A stretch of DNA of 64,000 bases from Streptomyces sparsogenes (GCF_001704635.1 NZ_MAXF01000015.1:1-64000), one strand, 5' to 3'; positions 25,628 to 34,667 are shown, counted from the first letter of the stretch. Notes: a model not told the origin generated them from the sequence alone. Numbers and translations are program-made.

Positions 25628-25733
25628 CCCGGGGCCAGCCGTCGCCGCCCGCGGTCCCGGGGTCAGCCGTCGCCGCCCACGGTCCCGGGGCCAGCCGTCA
25701 CTGCCCGCGGTCCCGGGGTCAGCCGTCGCGGGT
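25628..25733. repeat. 28-bp tandem repeat overlapping the coaE stop
   Basis: Three full 28-bp units (25628-25655, 25656-25683, 25684-25711) with the consensus CCCGGGGYCAGCCGTCGCCG followed by CCCGCGGT, then a 22-bp shortened fourth unit (25712-25733) and the beginning of a fifth. The shortened unit contains the coaE stop codon (25719-25721), so the last residues of CoaE (DPGTRDG) are repeat-encoded. Each unit has a CCCGGGG core. Confidence 0.9.
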
Positions 25734-26360
25734 CCCGGGGTCGGCCGCCGCGCTGCCCGTGCCGTCCGCCATCCGCTCGGACAGCTCCGCCCAGACCTTT
25801 CTGACCTGCGGTTCCAGCTCCTCCAGCGGCCCGTTGTTGTCGATCACGACATCGGCGACGGCCAGCCGCTGCTCGCGCGTCGCCTGGGCCGCCATCCGGG
25901 CCCGCGTCTCGTCCTCCGTCATGCCGCGCAGCCTGACCAGCCGGTCGAGCTGGGTCTCGGGCGCGGCGTCGACGACCAGCACCAGGTCGTACAGGGGCGC
26001 CAGGCCGTTCTCGGTGAGCAGGGGCACGTCGTGGACCACGATGGAGTCCGGCCCGGCGGCCGCCTCCAGCTCGGCGGAGCGGGCGCGGACCAGGGGGTGC
26101 ACGATCGCGTTCAGGGCGCGCAGCCGCTCCGGGTCGGCGAAGACGATGCCGCCGAGCTTGGGGCGGTCCAGAGCGCCGTCGGGAGCGAGGACGCCGGGGC
26201 CGAACTCGGCGACGACGGCCGCGAGTCCGGGGGTGCCGGGCTCGACCACCTCCCGGGCGATCCGGTCGGAGTCGATCAGCACCGCTCCGTACGAGGACAG
26301 CAAGCGCGACACCTCGCTCTTGCCCGCACCGATTCCGCCCGTGAGCCCCAGCCTCAGCAT
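25719..26360 (-). CDS. coaE: Dephospho-CoA kinase
   Basis: CoaE phosphorylates the 3'-OH of dephospho-CoA in the last step of coenzyme A synthesis. The 213-residue protein opens [21 protein letters not shown] with the P-loop at residues 8-15, then [19 protein letters not shown] with the substrate-binding DSD, the HPLVRAR motif, [10 protein letters not shown] and the LID region. It is short and monofunctional, unlike the mycobacterial CoaE with its extra C-terminal domain. The end of the protein is read from a tandem repeat and is unlikely to be conserved. It is on the same strand as the PAC2 gene, 53 bp downstream of it. Confidence 0.95.
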   Translation of the reverse strand: MLRLGLTGGIGAGKSEVSRLLSSYGAVLIDSDRIAREVVEPGTPGLAAVVAEFGPGVLAPDGALDRPKLGGIVFADPERLRALNAIVHPLVRARSAELEAAAGPDSIVVHDVPLLTENGLAPLYDLVLVVDAAPETQLDRLVRLRGMTEDETRARMAAQATREQRLAVADVVIDNNGPLEELEPQVRKVWAELSERMADGTGSAAADPGTRDG

Positions 26361-26413
26361 GGGGTCAGCCTAGACGAGCACTCCCCGGCCTCCCCGCGCG
26401 CTCTGCGACTTTC

Positions 26414-27358
26414 CTACGCGCCGCCGTCGCCCTCCCGCTCCGCGAGGAAGCGCTCGAACTCGGCCCCCAGCTCGTCCGCGGAGGGCAGCTCGACCGGCTC
26501 GGCGACCAGGCTGCCGCGGCTCTCCGCCCCGGCCACCGCGTCGTACTGGTGCTCCAGGCCGCGGACGAGGGCGACGAGGTCCTCGTCCCCCTCCGAGATC
26601 TGCCGCTCGATCTCCTCCTGGGTCTTGAGCGCCTCGTTGCGCAGCGCGTGGGCCGCTCCGGGCAGCACCAGGCCGGTGGCCGCGGTGATCGCCTCCAGCG
26701 CGGTGAGCGCCGCGTCGGGGTAGGCGGAGCGGGCGAGGTAGTGCGGGACGTGGGCGGCGACGCCGAGCACGTCGTGGCCGGCCTCGGCAAGCCGGTACTC
26801 GATGAGGGACTCGGCGCTGCCGGGCACCTGGGCCTCGTCGAAGTAGCCCCGGTGGCCGGGCATCAGGTCGGTGCGGTTGCCGTGCGGGGTGATGCCGACG
26901 GGGCGGGTGTGCGGCACGCCCATGGGGATCCCGTGGAAGTTCACCGACAGCCGCACCCCGAGCCGCTCGATCATCTGGCGCACGGCGGCCGCGAAGCGCT
27001 CCCATTCCACGTCCGGCTCGGGCCCGGAGAGCAGCAGGAAGGGGGCGGCGGTCGCGTCGCGCAGCAGGCGCAGCTCGATCGTGGGGGTCTCGTAGTCGGT
27101 CCAGCGGTCGCGCTTGAAGGTCAGCAGGGGGCGGCGCGCCCGGTAGTCGACGAGGCGGTCGTGGTCGAAGCGGGCGACGACCTGGTTCGGCAGCCCGCCG
27201 AGCAGCCGGCGCACGATCTGGTCGCCGGTCTCACCGGCGTCGATGTAGCCGTCGAAGTGGTAGAGCAGCACCACCCCGGCCGAGTCCCGGGAGGTTATCG
27301 CGTCGACTTCCGCGAGTCCGCTCGGCTCCCACGCGTACAAATCCTGCGGATCTAGCAC
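26414..27358 (-). CDS. PAC2 family protein
   Basis: A 314-residue protein matching the PAC2 (proteasome assembly chaperone-like) family of actinobacteria: [42 protein letters not shown], the [17 protein letters not shown] segment, and [20 protein letters not shown]. Actinobacteria have proteasomes, so a chaperone role is often suggested but not established. The C-terminal 70 residues are acidic and helical ([32 protein letters not shown]). It could form a unit with coaE downstream. Confidence 0.88.
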   Translation of the reverse strand: MLDPQDLYAWEPSGLAEVDAITSRDSAGVVLLYHFDGYIDAGETGDQIVRRLLGGLPNQVVARFDHDRLVDYRARRPLLTFKRDRWTDYETPTIELRLLRDATAAPFLLLSGPEPDVEWERFAAAVRQMIERLGVRLSVNFHGIPMGVPHTRPVGITPHGNRTDLMPGHRGYFDEAQVPGSAESLIEYRLAEAGHDVLGVAAHVPHYLARSAYPDAALTALEAITAATGLVLPGAAHALRNEALKTQEEIERQISEGDEDLVALVRGLEHQYDAVAGAESRGSLVAEPVELPSADELGAEFERFLAEREGDGGA

Positions 27359-27796
27359 TGTGACCGCTCCTCCTTGTGTTCCGCTCGGGGAACGTCGGGC
27401 GAGGGCGCGGCATTCCCGGGCCCCGTCCTCGTCTTCACGACATGCGCGCGATCGATCACTTCAGGACAGTACGCCGCGGGGTGCGGCGCCGTGGCGGGAG
27501 TGCAGGATGCCCGTTCCGTACGGCACTTGGCGCCGTCGTGCCTCCGGCCGCGCGGGCCGGAGGGCCGCTCCCCCCGCTCACTGGGCGTCAGCCGGGCGGC
27601 GGGGGGCCGCTGACGGCCTTCCGGACGCAGGCCGGATGCATGTCATGGGCGGTCTCCGAGGGGTTGACGCGCCCATGCGGCACGCTTAACTTCGCGATCC
27701 GTCAGAGGTTCACGCTGTCGTCTCACGTTCAGTCACCAGAACTCCTACGCGTCACGAAGGTGCCACCCCTGACCACGGCAGGAAGGCGGAACCCCC
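27359..27796. other. Intergenic region between PAC2 gene and beta-helix gene
   Basis: This 438-bp stretch between divergent genes holds no ORF I believe. It contains a 7-bp inverted repeat, CGTCAGC / GCTGACG (27586-27592 and 27609-27615), with a G-rich loop, and a good promoter for the rightward gene (27664-27692). The left end must contain the PAC2 promoter, which I could not place. Confidence 0.5.
27664..27692 (+). promoter_or_regulatory. Sigma70-type promoter of the beta-helix gene
   Basis: TTGACG (27664-27669) and TAACTT (27687-27692) are separated by 17 bp, a standard HrdB-type arrangement. Transcription would start near 27699 and leave a leader of about 98 nt before the ATG at 27797, which is preceded by GGAAGGCGGAA. 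Confidence 0.55.
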
Positions 27797-28255
27797 ATGC
27801 ACTCCCGCACCCCCTCCCGCACCCGCGGCCTCATCGCCGCGCCCGCCGCCGGAATCCTCGCCGTCGGCGGGCTGGTCGCCGCCGGGGCGGCCGCCGAGGA
27901 CGGCCACGAGAGCACCGCCGCACGGCCGATCCAGGTCTCCGACACCACCCAGCTCGAGAGCGCCCTCGCGGCCGCCAGGCCCGGCGACACCATCGAGCTG
28001 GCCGACGGCAGATACCGCGGCGGCCTGGTGATCACCGCCTCCGGCACCGCGGACGCCCGGATCACGCTCACCGGCTCCCCACGAGCGGTGCTCACGGCAC
28101 GCGACGGCGCCGCGTACGGCCTGCGGCTGGACGGCGCCTCGTACTGGACGGTGCGGGGCATCACGATCGCCGGCGGCCGCGAGGGCGTCGTGATCGACCG
28201 GGCCGAGAGCGTCACGGTCGACTCCGTCACGGTACGGCGCCCCGGGCATGCGTGA
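27797..28255 (+). CDS. Secreted right-handed beta-helix protein, C-terminally truncated
   Basis: The 152-residue product has a signal peptide (MHSRTPSRTRGLIAAPAAGI, cleavage near AAAEDG) and then the start of a parallel beta-helix: TTQLESALAAARPGDTIELADGRYRG, VITASGTADARITLTGSPRAVL, and coils ending GVVIDRAESVTVDSVTVRRPGHA. Polysaccharide lyase-like or chondroitinase B-like secreted proteins with this start are normally 350-400 residues. Here the frame stops after about four coils, and a hairpin that overlaps the stop codon follows, with only 86 bp left before rpsA. It looks like a deletion remnant. Whether a short folded protein is made is unclear. Confidence 0.7.
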   Translation: MHSRTPSRTRGLIAAPAAGILAVGGLVAAGAAAEDGHESTAARPIQVSDTTQLESALAAARPGDTIELADGRYRGGLVITASGTADARITLTGSPRAVLTARDGAAYGLRLDGASYWTVRGITIAGGREGVVIDRAESVTVDSVTVRRPGHA

Positions 28256-28285
28256 GGCCCGCTCTCCAGGGAGAGCGAGCCTCAC
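28252..28285. terminator. Bidirectional terminator between the beta-helix gene and rpsA
   Basis: The inverted repeat GTGAGGC (28252-28258) ... GCCTCAC (28279-28285) encloses an inner stem GCTCTC / GAGAGC, with a 4-nt loop. It lies between convergent genes, 56 bp beyond the rpsA stop, and its left arm includes the stop codon of the beta-helix gene. No long U-run follows on either side, as is usual for high-GC actinobacteria. Confidence 0.8.
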
Positions 28286-28341
28286 GTCGGGCCTTGTCAG
28301 CCGCTGGTCAGCCCGTCAGCCGGAGCCGACGCGGCCGATCC

Positions 28342-29841
28342 TCAGCTCTGGCCGCCGGCCAGCTTCTCGCGAAGCGCGGCCAGCGCCTCGTCCGAGGCAA
28401 GGGCGCCGGAGTTGTCGGCCGACTCCGAGGAGTACGAACCGCCGGACGCCTGGCCACCCTGCGCCGGGGCGGCGCCGCCCGTCTCGGCAGCGGCCTGCTC
28501 GTCCGCCTCGCGGGACTTGATGACCTGCGCCTGGTGCTGCTCGAAGCGCTGCTGCGCCTCGGCGTACTGGCGCTCCCACTCCTCGCGCTGCTTCTCGTAG
28601 CCCTCGAGCCAGTCGTTGGCCTCGGGGTCGAAGCCCTCGGGGTAGATGTAGTTGCCCTGGTCGTCGTAGGACGCGGCCATGCCGTACAGGGTCGGGTCGA
28701 ACTCGACCGCGGACGGGTCGGCACCGAAGGACTCGTTGGCCTGCTTCAGCGAGAGGCTGATGCGGCGGCGCTCGAGGTCGATGTCGATGACCTTGACGAA
28801 GATCTCGTCGTTGACCTGGACGACCTGCTCCGGGATCTCCACGTGGCGCTCGGCCAGCTCGGAGATGTGGACCAGGCCCTCGATGCCCTCGTCCACGCGG
28901 ACGAACGCACCGAACGGAACCAGCTTGGTGACCTTACCCGGGACGACCTGGCCGATCTGGTGGGTCCGGGCGAACTGCTGCCACGGGTCTTCCTGGGTCG
29001 CCTTGAGCGACAGGGACACGCGCTCGCGGTCCATGTCGACGTCCAGGACCTCGACCGTGACCTCCTGGCCGACCTCGACGACCTCGGACGGGTGGTCGAT
29101 GTGCTTCCAGGACAGCTCGGAGACGTGGACCAGACCGTCCACGCCGCCCAGGTCCACGAAGGCGCCGAAGTTGACGATGGAGGAGACGACGCCGGAGCGC
29201 ACCTGGCCCTTCTGGAGGGTGGTGAGGAAGGTCTGGCGGACCTCGCTCTGGGTCTGCTCCAGCCAGGCACGGCGGGACAGGACCACGTTGTTGCGGTTCT
29301 TGTCCAGCTCGATGATCTTGGCCTCGAGCTCCTTGCCCACGTAGGGCTGAAGGTCGCGGACGCGGCGCATCTCCACCAGGGAGGCGGGGAGGAAGCCACG
29401 GAGGCCGATGTCGAGGATGAGACCACCCTTGACGACCTCGATGACGGTACCGGTGACGATGCCGTCCTCTTCCTTGATCTTCTCGATGGTGCCCCAGGCA
29501 CGCTCGTACTGGGCGCGCTTCTTCGAGAGGATCAGGCGGCCTTCCTTGTCCTCCTTCTGGAGAACAAGGGCCTCGATCTCGTCGCCGACGGCCACGACCT
29601 CGTTCGGGTCGACGTCGTGCTTGATCGAAAGCTCACGGGAAGGAATGACGCCTTCGGTCTTGTAACCGATGTCGAGCAGGACCTCGTCCCGGTCGACCTT
29701 CACGATGACGCCGTCGACGATGTCGCCGTCGTTGAAGTACTTGATCGTCTCGTCGATCGCGGCGAGGAAGGCTTCCTCGGAACCGATGTCGTTTACCGCC
29801 ACCTGCGGGGTGGTGCGGGTTGCCTCGGTGCTGCTCGTCAT
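28342..29841 (-). CDS. rpsA: 30S ribosomal protein S1
   Basis: S1 binds mRNA at the ribosome and helps initiation. The 499-residue protein has four S1 RNA-binding domains: about 35-105 (DGDIVDGVIVKVDRDEVLLD), 122-188 (DGIVTGTVIEVVKGGLILDI), 207-275 (GQVRSGVVSSIVNFGAFVDL) and 292-362 (GQVVPGKVTKLVPFGAFVRV), the four-domain form seen in actinobacteria. A Glu/Gln-rich and then Ala/Gly/Ser-rich tail of about 125 residues follows. It lacks the six-domain layout of Escherichia coli S1. A GGAG ribosome binding site is 11 nt before the ATG. Transcription comes from a strong promoter about 195 nt upstream, so the leader is long enough for autoregulation. Confidence 0.97.
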   Translation of the reverse strand: MTSSTEATRTTPQVAVNDIGSEEAFLAAIDETIKYFNDGDIVDGVIVKVDRDEVLLDIGYKTEGVIPSRELSIKHDVDPNEVVAVGDEIEALVLQKEDKEGRLILSKKRAQYERAWGTIEKIKEEDGIVTGTVIEVVKGGLILDIGLRGFLPASLVEMRRVRDLQPYVGKELEAKIIELDKNRNNVVLSRRAWLEQTQSEVRQTFLTTLQKGQVRSGVVSSIVNFGAFVDLGGVDGLVHVSELSWKHIDHPSEVVEVGQEVTVEVLDVDMDRERVSLSLKATQEDPWQQFARTHQIGQVVPGKVTKLVPFGAFVRVDEGIEGLVHISELAERHVEIPEQVVQVNDEIFVKVIDIDLERRRISLSLKQANESFGADPSAVEFDPTLYGMAASYDDQGNYIYPEGFDPEANDWLEGYEKQREEWERQYAEAQQRFEQHQAQVIKSREADEQAAAETGGAAPAQGGQASGGSYSSESADNSGALASDEALAALREKLAGGQS

Positions 29842-30198
29842 GTGGGAAAGGGCTCCGGTACGGACATGAAGTCGTAGGTACTGCTACGCCGGGGACCCGT
29901 ATCGCACTGAAGAAGCCGGACAGCCTCGGAGGCGTTGATCTCTTCCCGAGGGATCGAAAAGCGCCTCGGCGACCGAGGGGACTACAACAGGTGCGAGCGC
30001 GGCCTGCTCCGTCTGAGGCGCGCAGGCCCGCAGCGCAACTTGTAGCATACGGGGGCAGCCGGGCAGGGTCAATGCACGAAGAGCGCACGCGGGACATTTA
30101 GCCCCAAACCCGGCACATCGCACAGTCCGTGCTGCGACGCGGAGTCCAGCCGTTCCCCACAGCCACAGGTCGATACAGAGAGTACGACGACGCGCCCG
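29842..30198. other. rpsA leader and intergenic region
   Basis: This 357-bp region between divergent rpsA and the methyltransferase gene contains the rpsA promoter (30044-30072) and, from about 30037 down to 29842, its leader of roughly 195 nt. The leader has GC-rich complementary segments, for example CCCTCGG and CCGAGGCG around 29950-29985, so it should fold. The right 125 bp must hold the methyltransferase promoter; I cannot place it. No gene is seen. Confidence 0.5.
30044..30072 (-). promoter_or_regulatory. Strong sigma70 (HrdB) promoter of rpsA
   Basis: On the minus strand TTGACC (30072-30067) and TATGCT (30049-30044) are separated by exactly 17 bp (CTGCCCGGCTGCCCCCG). Both hexamers are near consensus for the principal sigma factor. 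Transcription should start near 30037. Confidence 0.8.
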
Positions 30199-31167
30199 AT
30201 GGTCCAAGAACACATGCCTCGTGCAACCGACGACCCCGCCGAGCCCATGGCCGGCGACCCCGAGGAACCCGCGGCCACCCGGCGCACCGCCGACGCCGCG
30301 GAGAGCAGCCGGGCCAACCGCGGCTGGTGGGACCGCAACGCGGACGAGTACCAGGAGGAGCACGGCGGCTTCCTGGGCGACGACCGCTTCGTCTGGGGCC
30401 CCGAGGGGCTCGACGAGGCCGAGGCCGGTCTGCTCGGGCCGGCGGACGCCCTCAGGGGGCTGGCCGTCCTGGAGGTCGGGGCGGGCGCGGCGCAGTGCTC
30501 GCGCTGGCTGGCGGCGCGGGGGGCGCGGCCGGTGGCGCTCGACATCTCGCACCGGCAGCTGTGGCACGCGCTGCGGAGGGACTCCGAAGCGGGTGCGGCT
30601 GTCTCGGGAGGCGCGGCTGTCTCGGGAGGCGCGGCCGGCTCGGCTGGTACGGGGGGCGCGGCCGGTGCGGGAGGCGCGGCCGGTACGGGGGGCTCGGGGA
30701 CGGTCGCGCTCGTCCAGGCCGACGCCACGGCGCTCCCCTTCAGGGACGGCTCCTTCGACCTCGCCTGCTCCGCGTACGGGGCGATCCCCTTCGTCGCCGA
30801 CCCGGTGCGGGTCATGCGCGAGGTGCACCGGGTGCTGCGGCCGGGCGCGCGCTGGGTGTTCTCGGTGACGCATCCGATCCGGTGGGCCTTCCCGGACGAA
30901 CCCGGCCCCGAGGGGCTGAGCGTCGCCGCCTCCTACTTCGACCGCACGCCCTACGTCGAGCAGGACGAAACGGGCCGGGCCGTCTATGTGGAGCACCACC
31001 GCACCCTGGGCGACCGGGTGCGGGACGTGGTGGCCGGGGGCTTCCGGCTGCTCGACCTCGTGGAACCGGAATGGCCCGCCTGGAACGACCAGGAGTGGGG
31101 CGGCTGGTCCCCGCTGCGCGGGAATCTGATCCCGGGGACGGCGATCTTCGTGTGCGAGCGGGACTGA
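30199..31167 (+). CDS. Class I SAM-dependent methyltransferase with Gly/Ala insert
   Basis: A 322-residue methyltransferase. The SAM-binding motif I is VLEVGAGAAQCSRWLA (about residues 90-105), followed by VALDISHRQL; motif II/III is seen in LVQADATALPFRDGSFDLAC and MREVHRVLRPGARWVFSVTHP. Between motif I and the DATALPF strand lies an insert at about 131-167 made of AAVSGG and GGAAG repeats, encoded by near-identical repeats at 30590-30700. The insert sits inside the Rossmann fold, presumably in a surface loop. The substrate is unknown. The first start is GTG/ATG at 30199-30214; MPRATDD (30214) is an alternative. It lies directly upstream of hrpB. Confidence 0.87.
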   Translation: MVQEHMPRATDDPAEPMAGDPEEPAATRRTADAAESSRANRGWWDRNADEYQEEHGGFLGDDRFVWGPEGLDEAEAGLLGPADALRGLAVLEVGAGAAQCSRWLAARGARPVALDISHRQLWHALRRDSEAGAAVSGGAAVSGGAAGSAGTGGAAGAGGAAGTGGSGTVALVQADATALPFRDGSFDLACSAYGAIPFVADPVRVMREVHRVLRPGARWVFSVTHPIRWAFPDEPGPEGLSVAASYFDRTPYVEQDETGRAVYVEHHRTLGDRVRDVVAGGFRLLDLVEPEWPAWNDQEWGGWSPLRGNLIPGTAIFVCERD

Positions 31168-31234
31168 TGCCGGGGCGGCGGAACGGGGGCGTCCGGGCGG
31201 CGGCGCAGGCTCGGCCGGCTGACAGGATGTTCGG

Positions 31235-33925
31235 ATGACCAGCGGCCCCGCACCCCGCGCCGACGCGCTCGACGCGCTTCCCGTACGCGACGCCGTCCCC
31301 GCCCTGCTGCGCGCGCTGGAGGACCGGGGCGTGGCGGTGCTGTGCGCCCCGCCCGGGACCGGCAAGACGACGCTGGTGCCCCTGGCGCTCGCCGGGGCGG
31401 TGGGACCCTCCGGCCGGCCCCCGCGGCGGGTGCTGGTCGCCGAGCCGCGGCGGATCGCGGCGCGGGCCGCCGCGCGGCGGATGGCGTGGCTGCTGGGCGA
31501 GGAGTCGGTGGGCGGCCGGGTCGGCTTCACGGTGCGCGGGGAGCGGCGGGTGGGCCGCGAGACCGTCGTGGAGGTGGTCACCACCGGGGTGCTGCTGCAG
31601 CGGCTGCAGCGCGACCCCGAGCTCGCCGGGATCGACGCGGTGGTGCTCGACGAGTGCCACGAACGGCACCTGGACGCCGATACGGCGGCCGCCTTCCTGC
31701 TGGACGTACGGGCCACCCTGCGGCCCGACCTGTGGCTGATCGCGGCGTCCGCGACCACGGACGCGGAGGGCTGGGCCCGGCTGCTGGGCCACGGCGGGCA
31801 AGGCGGCGGGCCGGCGCCGGTGGTGTCCGCCGAGGGGGTGTCGCATCCGGTGGAGGTGGTGTGGGCGCCGCCGGAGCGCCCCGTCCGCCCGCCGCACGGC
31901 ACCCGGGTGGACCCCGCCCTCCTCGACCACGTCGCGGCGGTGGTGCGGCGGGCGCTGCGCGAGCGGGAGGGGGACGTGCTGTGCTTCCTGCCGGGCGTCG
32001 GGGAGATCGCGCGGGTCGCGGGGCTGCTCGGCGCGGCCGGCGCGGAGGTGCTCCAGGTCCACGGGCGCGCGCCGGCCGCCGCGCAGGACGCGGTGCTGGC
32101 GGGCGCGGCGGGGCCGGCGGCGCGGCGGCGGGTGGTGCTGGCGACCTCGGTCGCCGAGTCCAGCCTGACCGTGCCGGGGGTGCGGGTCGTCGTGGACTGC
32201 GGTCTCGCGCGGGAGCCGCGGATGGACCACGCGCGGGGGCTGAGCGCGCTGACGACCGTACGCGCGTCGCGGGCCGCGGCCCGGCAGCGGGCGGGCCGCG
32301 CCGGGCGTGAGGCGCCGGGCACCGTCTACCGCTGCTGGCCGGAGGCGGAGGACGCCCGGCTGCCGCGCTTCCCGTCCCCGGAGATCGGCGTGGCGGACCT
32401 GACGGCCTTCGCGCTGCAGGCCGCCTGCTGGGGCGACCCCGACGCCTCCGGCCTGGCGCTGCTCGACCCGCCGCCGGGCGGGGCGATGACCGCCGCGCGC
32501 GAGGTGCTGACCGCGATCGGCGCCGTGGACGGATACGGGCGGCCCACGGACCGGGGCACCCGGATGGCCCGGCTGGGGCTCCACCCGAGGCTCGCGCGCG
32601 CCCTGCTGGACGGCGCGCGCGACGTCGGCGCACGCCGGGCGGCCGAGGCGGTGGCGCTGCTCAGCGAGGAACCGCCCCGGGAGTACGGCGACGACCTGGC
32701 CGCCGCCTGGCGCACCGCCCGGCGCGGCACCGACGCGTACAGCGCCCGCTGGCGCCAGGAGGCACGACGCCTGGAGAGCGCGATAAGCAAGTCGCGCCCC
32801 TCCGCCCACCCGGCGCACGCCCCTGGCCCGACCGCGCCGCCTGGCGCCACGCCGAGCGGGGGTGCGCCGGCCGTGGCGGGCGACCCGGCGCCCGCCTCCC
32901 AGCCGGGCCCGGCGGAATCAGGAGGCGGGCGCGGGGCGCGGGGTGGCTTCGGCGACGACGCCGTCGTCGGGCTGGTGGCCGCGTTGGCGTTTCCGGAGCG
33001 GGTGGCGCGGCGGCGCGGGGAGAGGTCTTATCTCATGGCTTCCGGCACCGGCGCGGAGCTGGGTGAGGGGTCCCGGCTGCGGGACGCGCCGTGGCTGGCG
33101 GTGGCGGTCGCGGACCGGCCCGTCTCGGCGGCGTCGGCGCGGGTGCGGCTCGCGGCCGTGGTGGACGAGGAGACGGCGCGTACCGCGGCGTCGGCGCTGT
33201 ACCAGCGGGGCGAGGAGGTGCGCTGGTCCGGCGGGGACGTGGTGGCGCGGCGGGTGGAGCGGCTGGGGGCGGTGGAGCTGGCGGCGCGGCCGCTGGGCGC
33301 GCCCGACCCGCTTCTGGTGCGGGCCGCGCTGCGGGACGGGCTGCGCGAGGAGGGGCTCAAGCTGCTGCGCTGGTCCCCGGAAGCGGTCGCCTTGCGACAG
33401 CGGTTGGCGTTCCTCCGCCGGGAGATGGGCGCCCCGTGGCCGGATGTGTCCGACCCGGCGCTGCTGGCGGATCTCGACGCCTGGCTGGGCCCGGAGCTGG
33501 ACCGGGCGCGGCGGCGGGCCGACCTGGAGCGGGTGGACGCGGGCCAGGCGCTCGCCCGGCTGCTGCCGTGGGCGACCGGGGACGCGGCGCGCCTGGACGA
33601 ACTGGCCCCGGAGCGGGTGCGGGTGCCCAGCGGTTCGCGGGTGCGGGTGGACTACGGCCAGGAGCAGCCGGTGCTGGCCGTCAAGCTGCAGGAGTTGTTC
33701 GGCTGGCAGGAGACGCCCCGGATCGCGGGCGGGCGGGTGCCGCTGCTGGTGCACCTGCTGTCACCGGCCGGGCGCCCGGCCGCGGTCACGGCCGATCTGG
33801 CGTCGTTCTGGCGGGAGGGGTACCGGTCCGTGCGCGCTGAGCTGCGCGGCCGCTACCCCAAGCACCCGTGGCCGGAGGACCCGGCGACCGCCGAGCCGAC
33901 GCGCCGTACCAACGCCCGCCGCTGA
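31235..33925 (+). CDS. hrpB: ATP-dependent RNA helicase HrpB
   Basis: An 896-residue DExH-box helicase of the HrpB class. The P-loop is APPGTGKTT (K44), the DECH box is at residues 139-142 (VVLDECHERHLDAD), and SAT (IAASATTD), the TSVAESSLTVPGVRVVVD motif V region and QRAGRAGR motif VI follow in order. The C-terminal half contains the HrpB-specific region with WLGPELDRARRRADLERVDAG and the ending VRVDYGQEQPVLAVKLQELFGW. A non-conserved Pro/Ala/Gly-rich insert of about 50 residues (starting SKSRPSAHPAHAPGP) lies near residue 515. The cellular role of HrpB is poorly defined; RNA processing is likely. The gene begins 68 bp after the methyltransferase. Confidence 0.93.
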   Translation: MTSGPAPRADALDALPVRDAVPALLRALEDRGVAVLCAPPGTGKTTLVPLALAGAVGPSGRPPRRVLVAEPRRIAARAAARRMAWLLGEESVGGRVGFTVRGERRVGRETVVEVVTTGVLLQRLQRDPELAGIDAVVLDECHERHLDADTAAAFLLDVRATLRPDLWLIAASATTDAEGWARLLGHGGQGGGPAPVVSAEGVSHPVEVVWAPPERPVRPPHGTRVDPALLDHVAAVVRRALREREGDVLCFLPGVGEIARVAGLLGAAGAEVLQVHGRAPAAAQDAVLAGAAGPAARRRVVLATSVAESSLTVPGVRVVVDCGLAREPRMDHARGLSALTTVRASRAAARQRAGRAGREAPGTVYRCWPEAEDARLPRFPSPEIGVADLTAFALQAACWGDPDASGLALLDPPPGGAMTAAREVLTAIGAVDGYGRPTDRGTRMARLGLHPRLARALLDGARDVGARRAAEAVALLSEEPPREYGDDLAAAWRTARRGTDAYSARWRQEARRLESAISKSRPSAHPAHAPGPTAPPGATPSGGAPAVAGDPAPASQPGPAESGGGRGARGGFGDDAVVGLVAALAFPERVARRRGERSYLMASGTGAELGEGSRLRDAPWLAVAVADRPVSAASARVRLAAVVDEETARTAASALYQRGEEVRWSGGDVVARRVERLGAVELAARPLGAPDPLLVRAALRDGLREEGLKLLRWSPEAVALRQRLAFLRREMGAPWPDVSDPALLADLDAWLGPELDRARRRADLERVDAGQALARLLPWATGDAARLDELAPERVRVPSGSRVRVDYGQEQPVLAVKLQELFGWQETPRIAGGRVPLLVHLLSPAGRPAAVTADLASFWREGYRSVRAELRGRYPKHPWPEDPATAEPTRRTNARR

Positions 33926-34031
33926 CCCGGCCCGCCCAAGCCCCGCACTCCCAACGCATCGGGCCCGCAGGCCACGTGGGCACCGGCCCCCTCAGCCCCC
34001 CGTCCCTTCGTCGGGTCCCCGGTCGCCCCGG

Positions 34032-34667
34032 TCAGCACTCGATGAGGCCGTCGAACGCGCCCGCGTCCGGGAACGGCCGGTCCGCCGGGTAGGGGGCGAT
34101 CCATACGAGCGCCTGCTCGAAGGTGTCGTAGGAGCCGCTGTCCGTGCACTGGCCGACCACCAGCGCGTTCGCCCCGCAGCGCCATGCCGCGTAGTGCCAC
34201 GGTGTCTTGCGCTCCTCGTCGCGCGCGGTGACCTCCGGGGCGCCGAGCCGCCGGGTGAAGAGGGTGACGGCGAGCAGCCATTGGGCGTCGAAGTGGGCGC
34301 GGTCGGCGTCGCGGTCGAAGCGCCACTCGGGGTCCTGGGCGTGCTGCTTCTCCAGCCAGTCGATGTTTCCGCTCAGGCCGCCGGCGGCCAGCTCCTGGTC
34401 GAAGTCGTCGGCCTCGTAGTAGTAGCAGAACGGGATGTGGCACTCCTCGTCCTCCGTCCGCCGCTCCGGCGGCGCGGCGAACCAGTCGGGGACGACGTAG
34501 TGGCCGGTGTTGGTGGCGAAGGCGGCCGTCCAGGAGCCGTCGTCCACCGGCGTCCAGCCGAAGCGCTCGGCGGCGGCCGCGGTGGCGCCGGGCGTCCAGT
34601 CCAGGCGGGCCAGCTCGACGAGCTGATCGACGAGTTCGGCGGTGGGCAGGCAGGTGGTGGTAGGCAT
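34032..34667 (-). CDS. Hypothetical protein
   Basis: A 211-residue, acidic, soluble protein I do not recognise. It begins MPTTTCLPTAELVDQLVELARLDWTPG and has an N-terminal helical part resembling the start of Streptomyces DUF6301-like or immunity-like proteins, then an aromatic and acidic middle (CHIPFCYYYEADDFDQELAA) and a C-terminal beta-rich part (NALVVGQCTDSGSYDTFEQALVWIAPY). It has six cysteines, no signal peptide and no membrane segment. Codon use is that of a genuine gene. It converges on hrpB. The function is unknown. Confidence 0.75.
   Translation of the reverse strand: MPTTTCLPTAELVDQLVELARLDWTPGATAAAAERFGWTPVDDGSWTAAFATNTGHYVVPDWFAAPPERRTEDEECHIPFCYYYEADDFDQELAAGGLSGNIDWLEKQHAQDPEWRFDRDADRAHFDAQWLLAVTLFTRRLGAPEVTARDEERKTPWHYAAWRCGANALVVGQCTDSGSYDTFEQALVWIAPYPADRPFPDAGAFDGLIEC

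Noticed and set aside
27360..27689. 110-codon open frame on the plus strand in the PAC2-beta-helix gap
   Set aside because: Arg/Ala/Gly-rich translation without motif, no ribosome binding site, and it overlaps the expected PAC2 promoter region.
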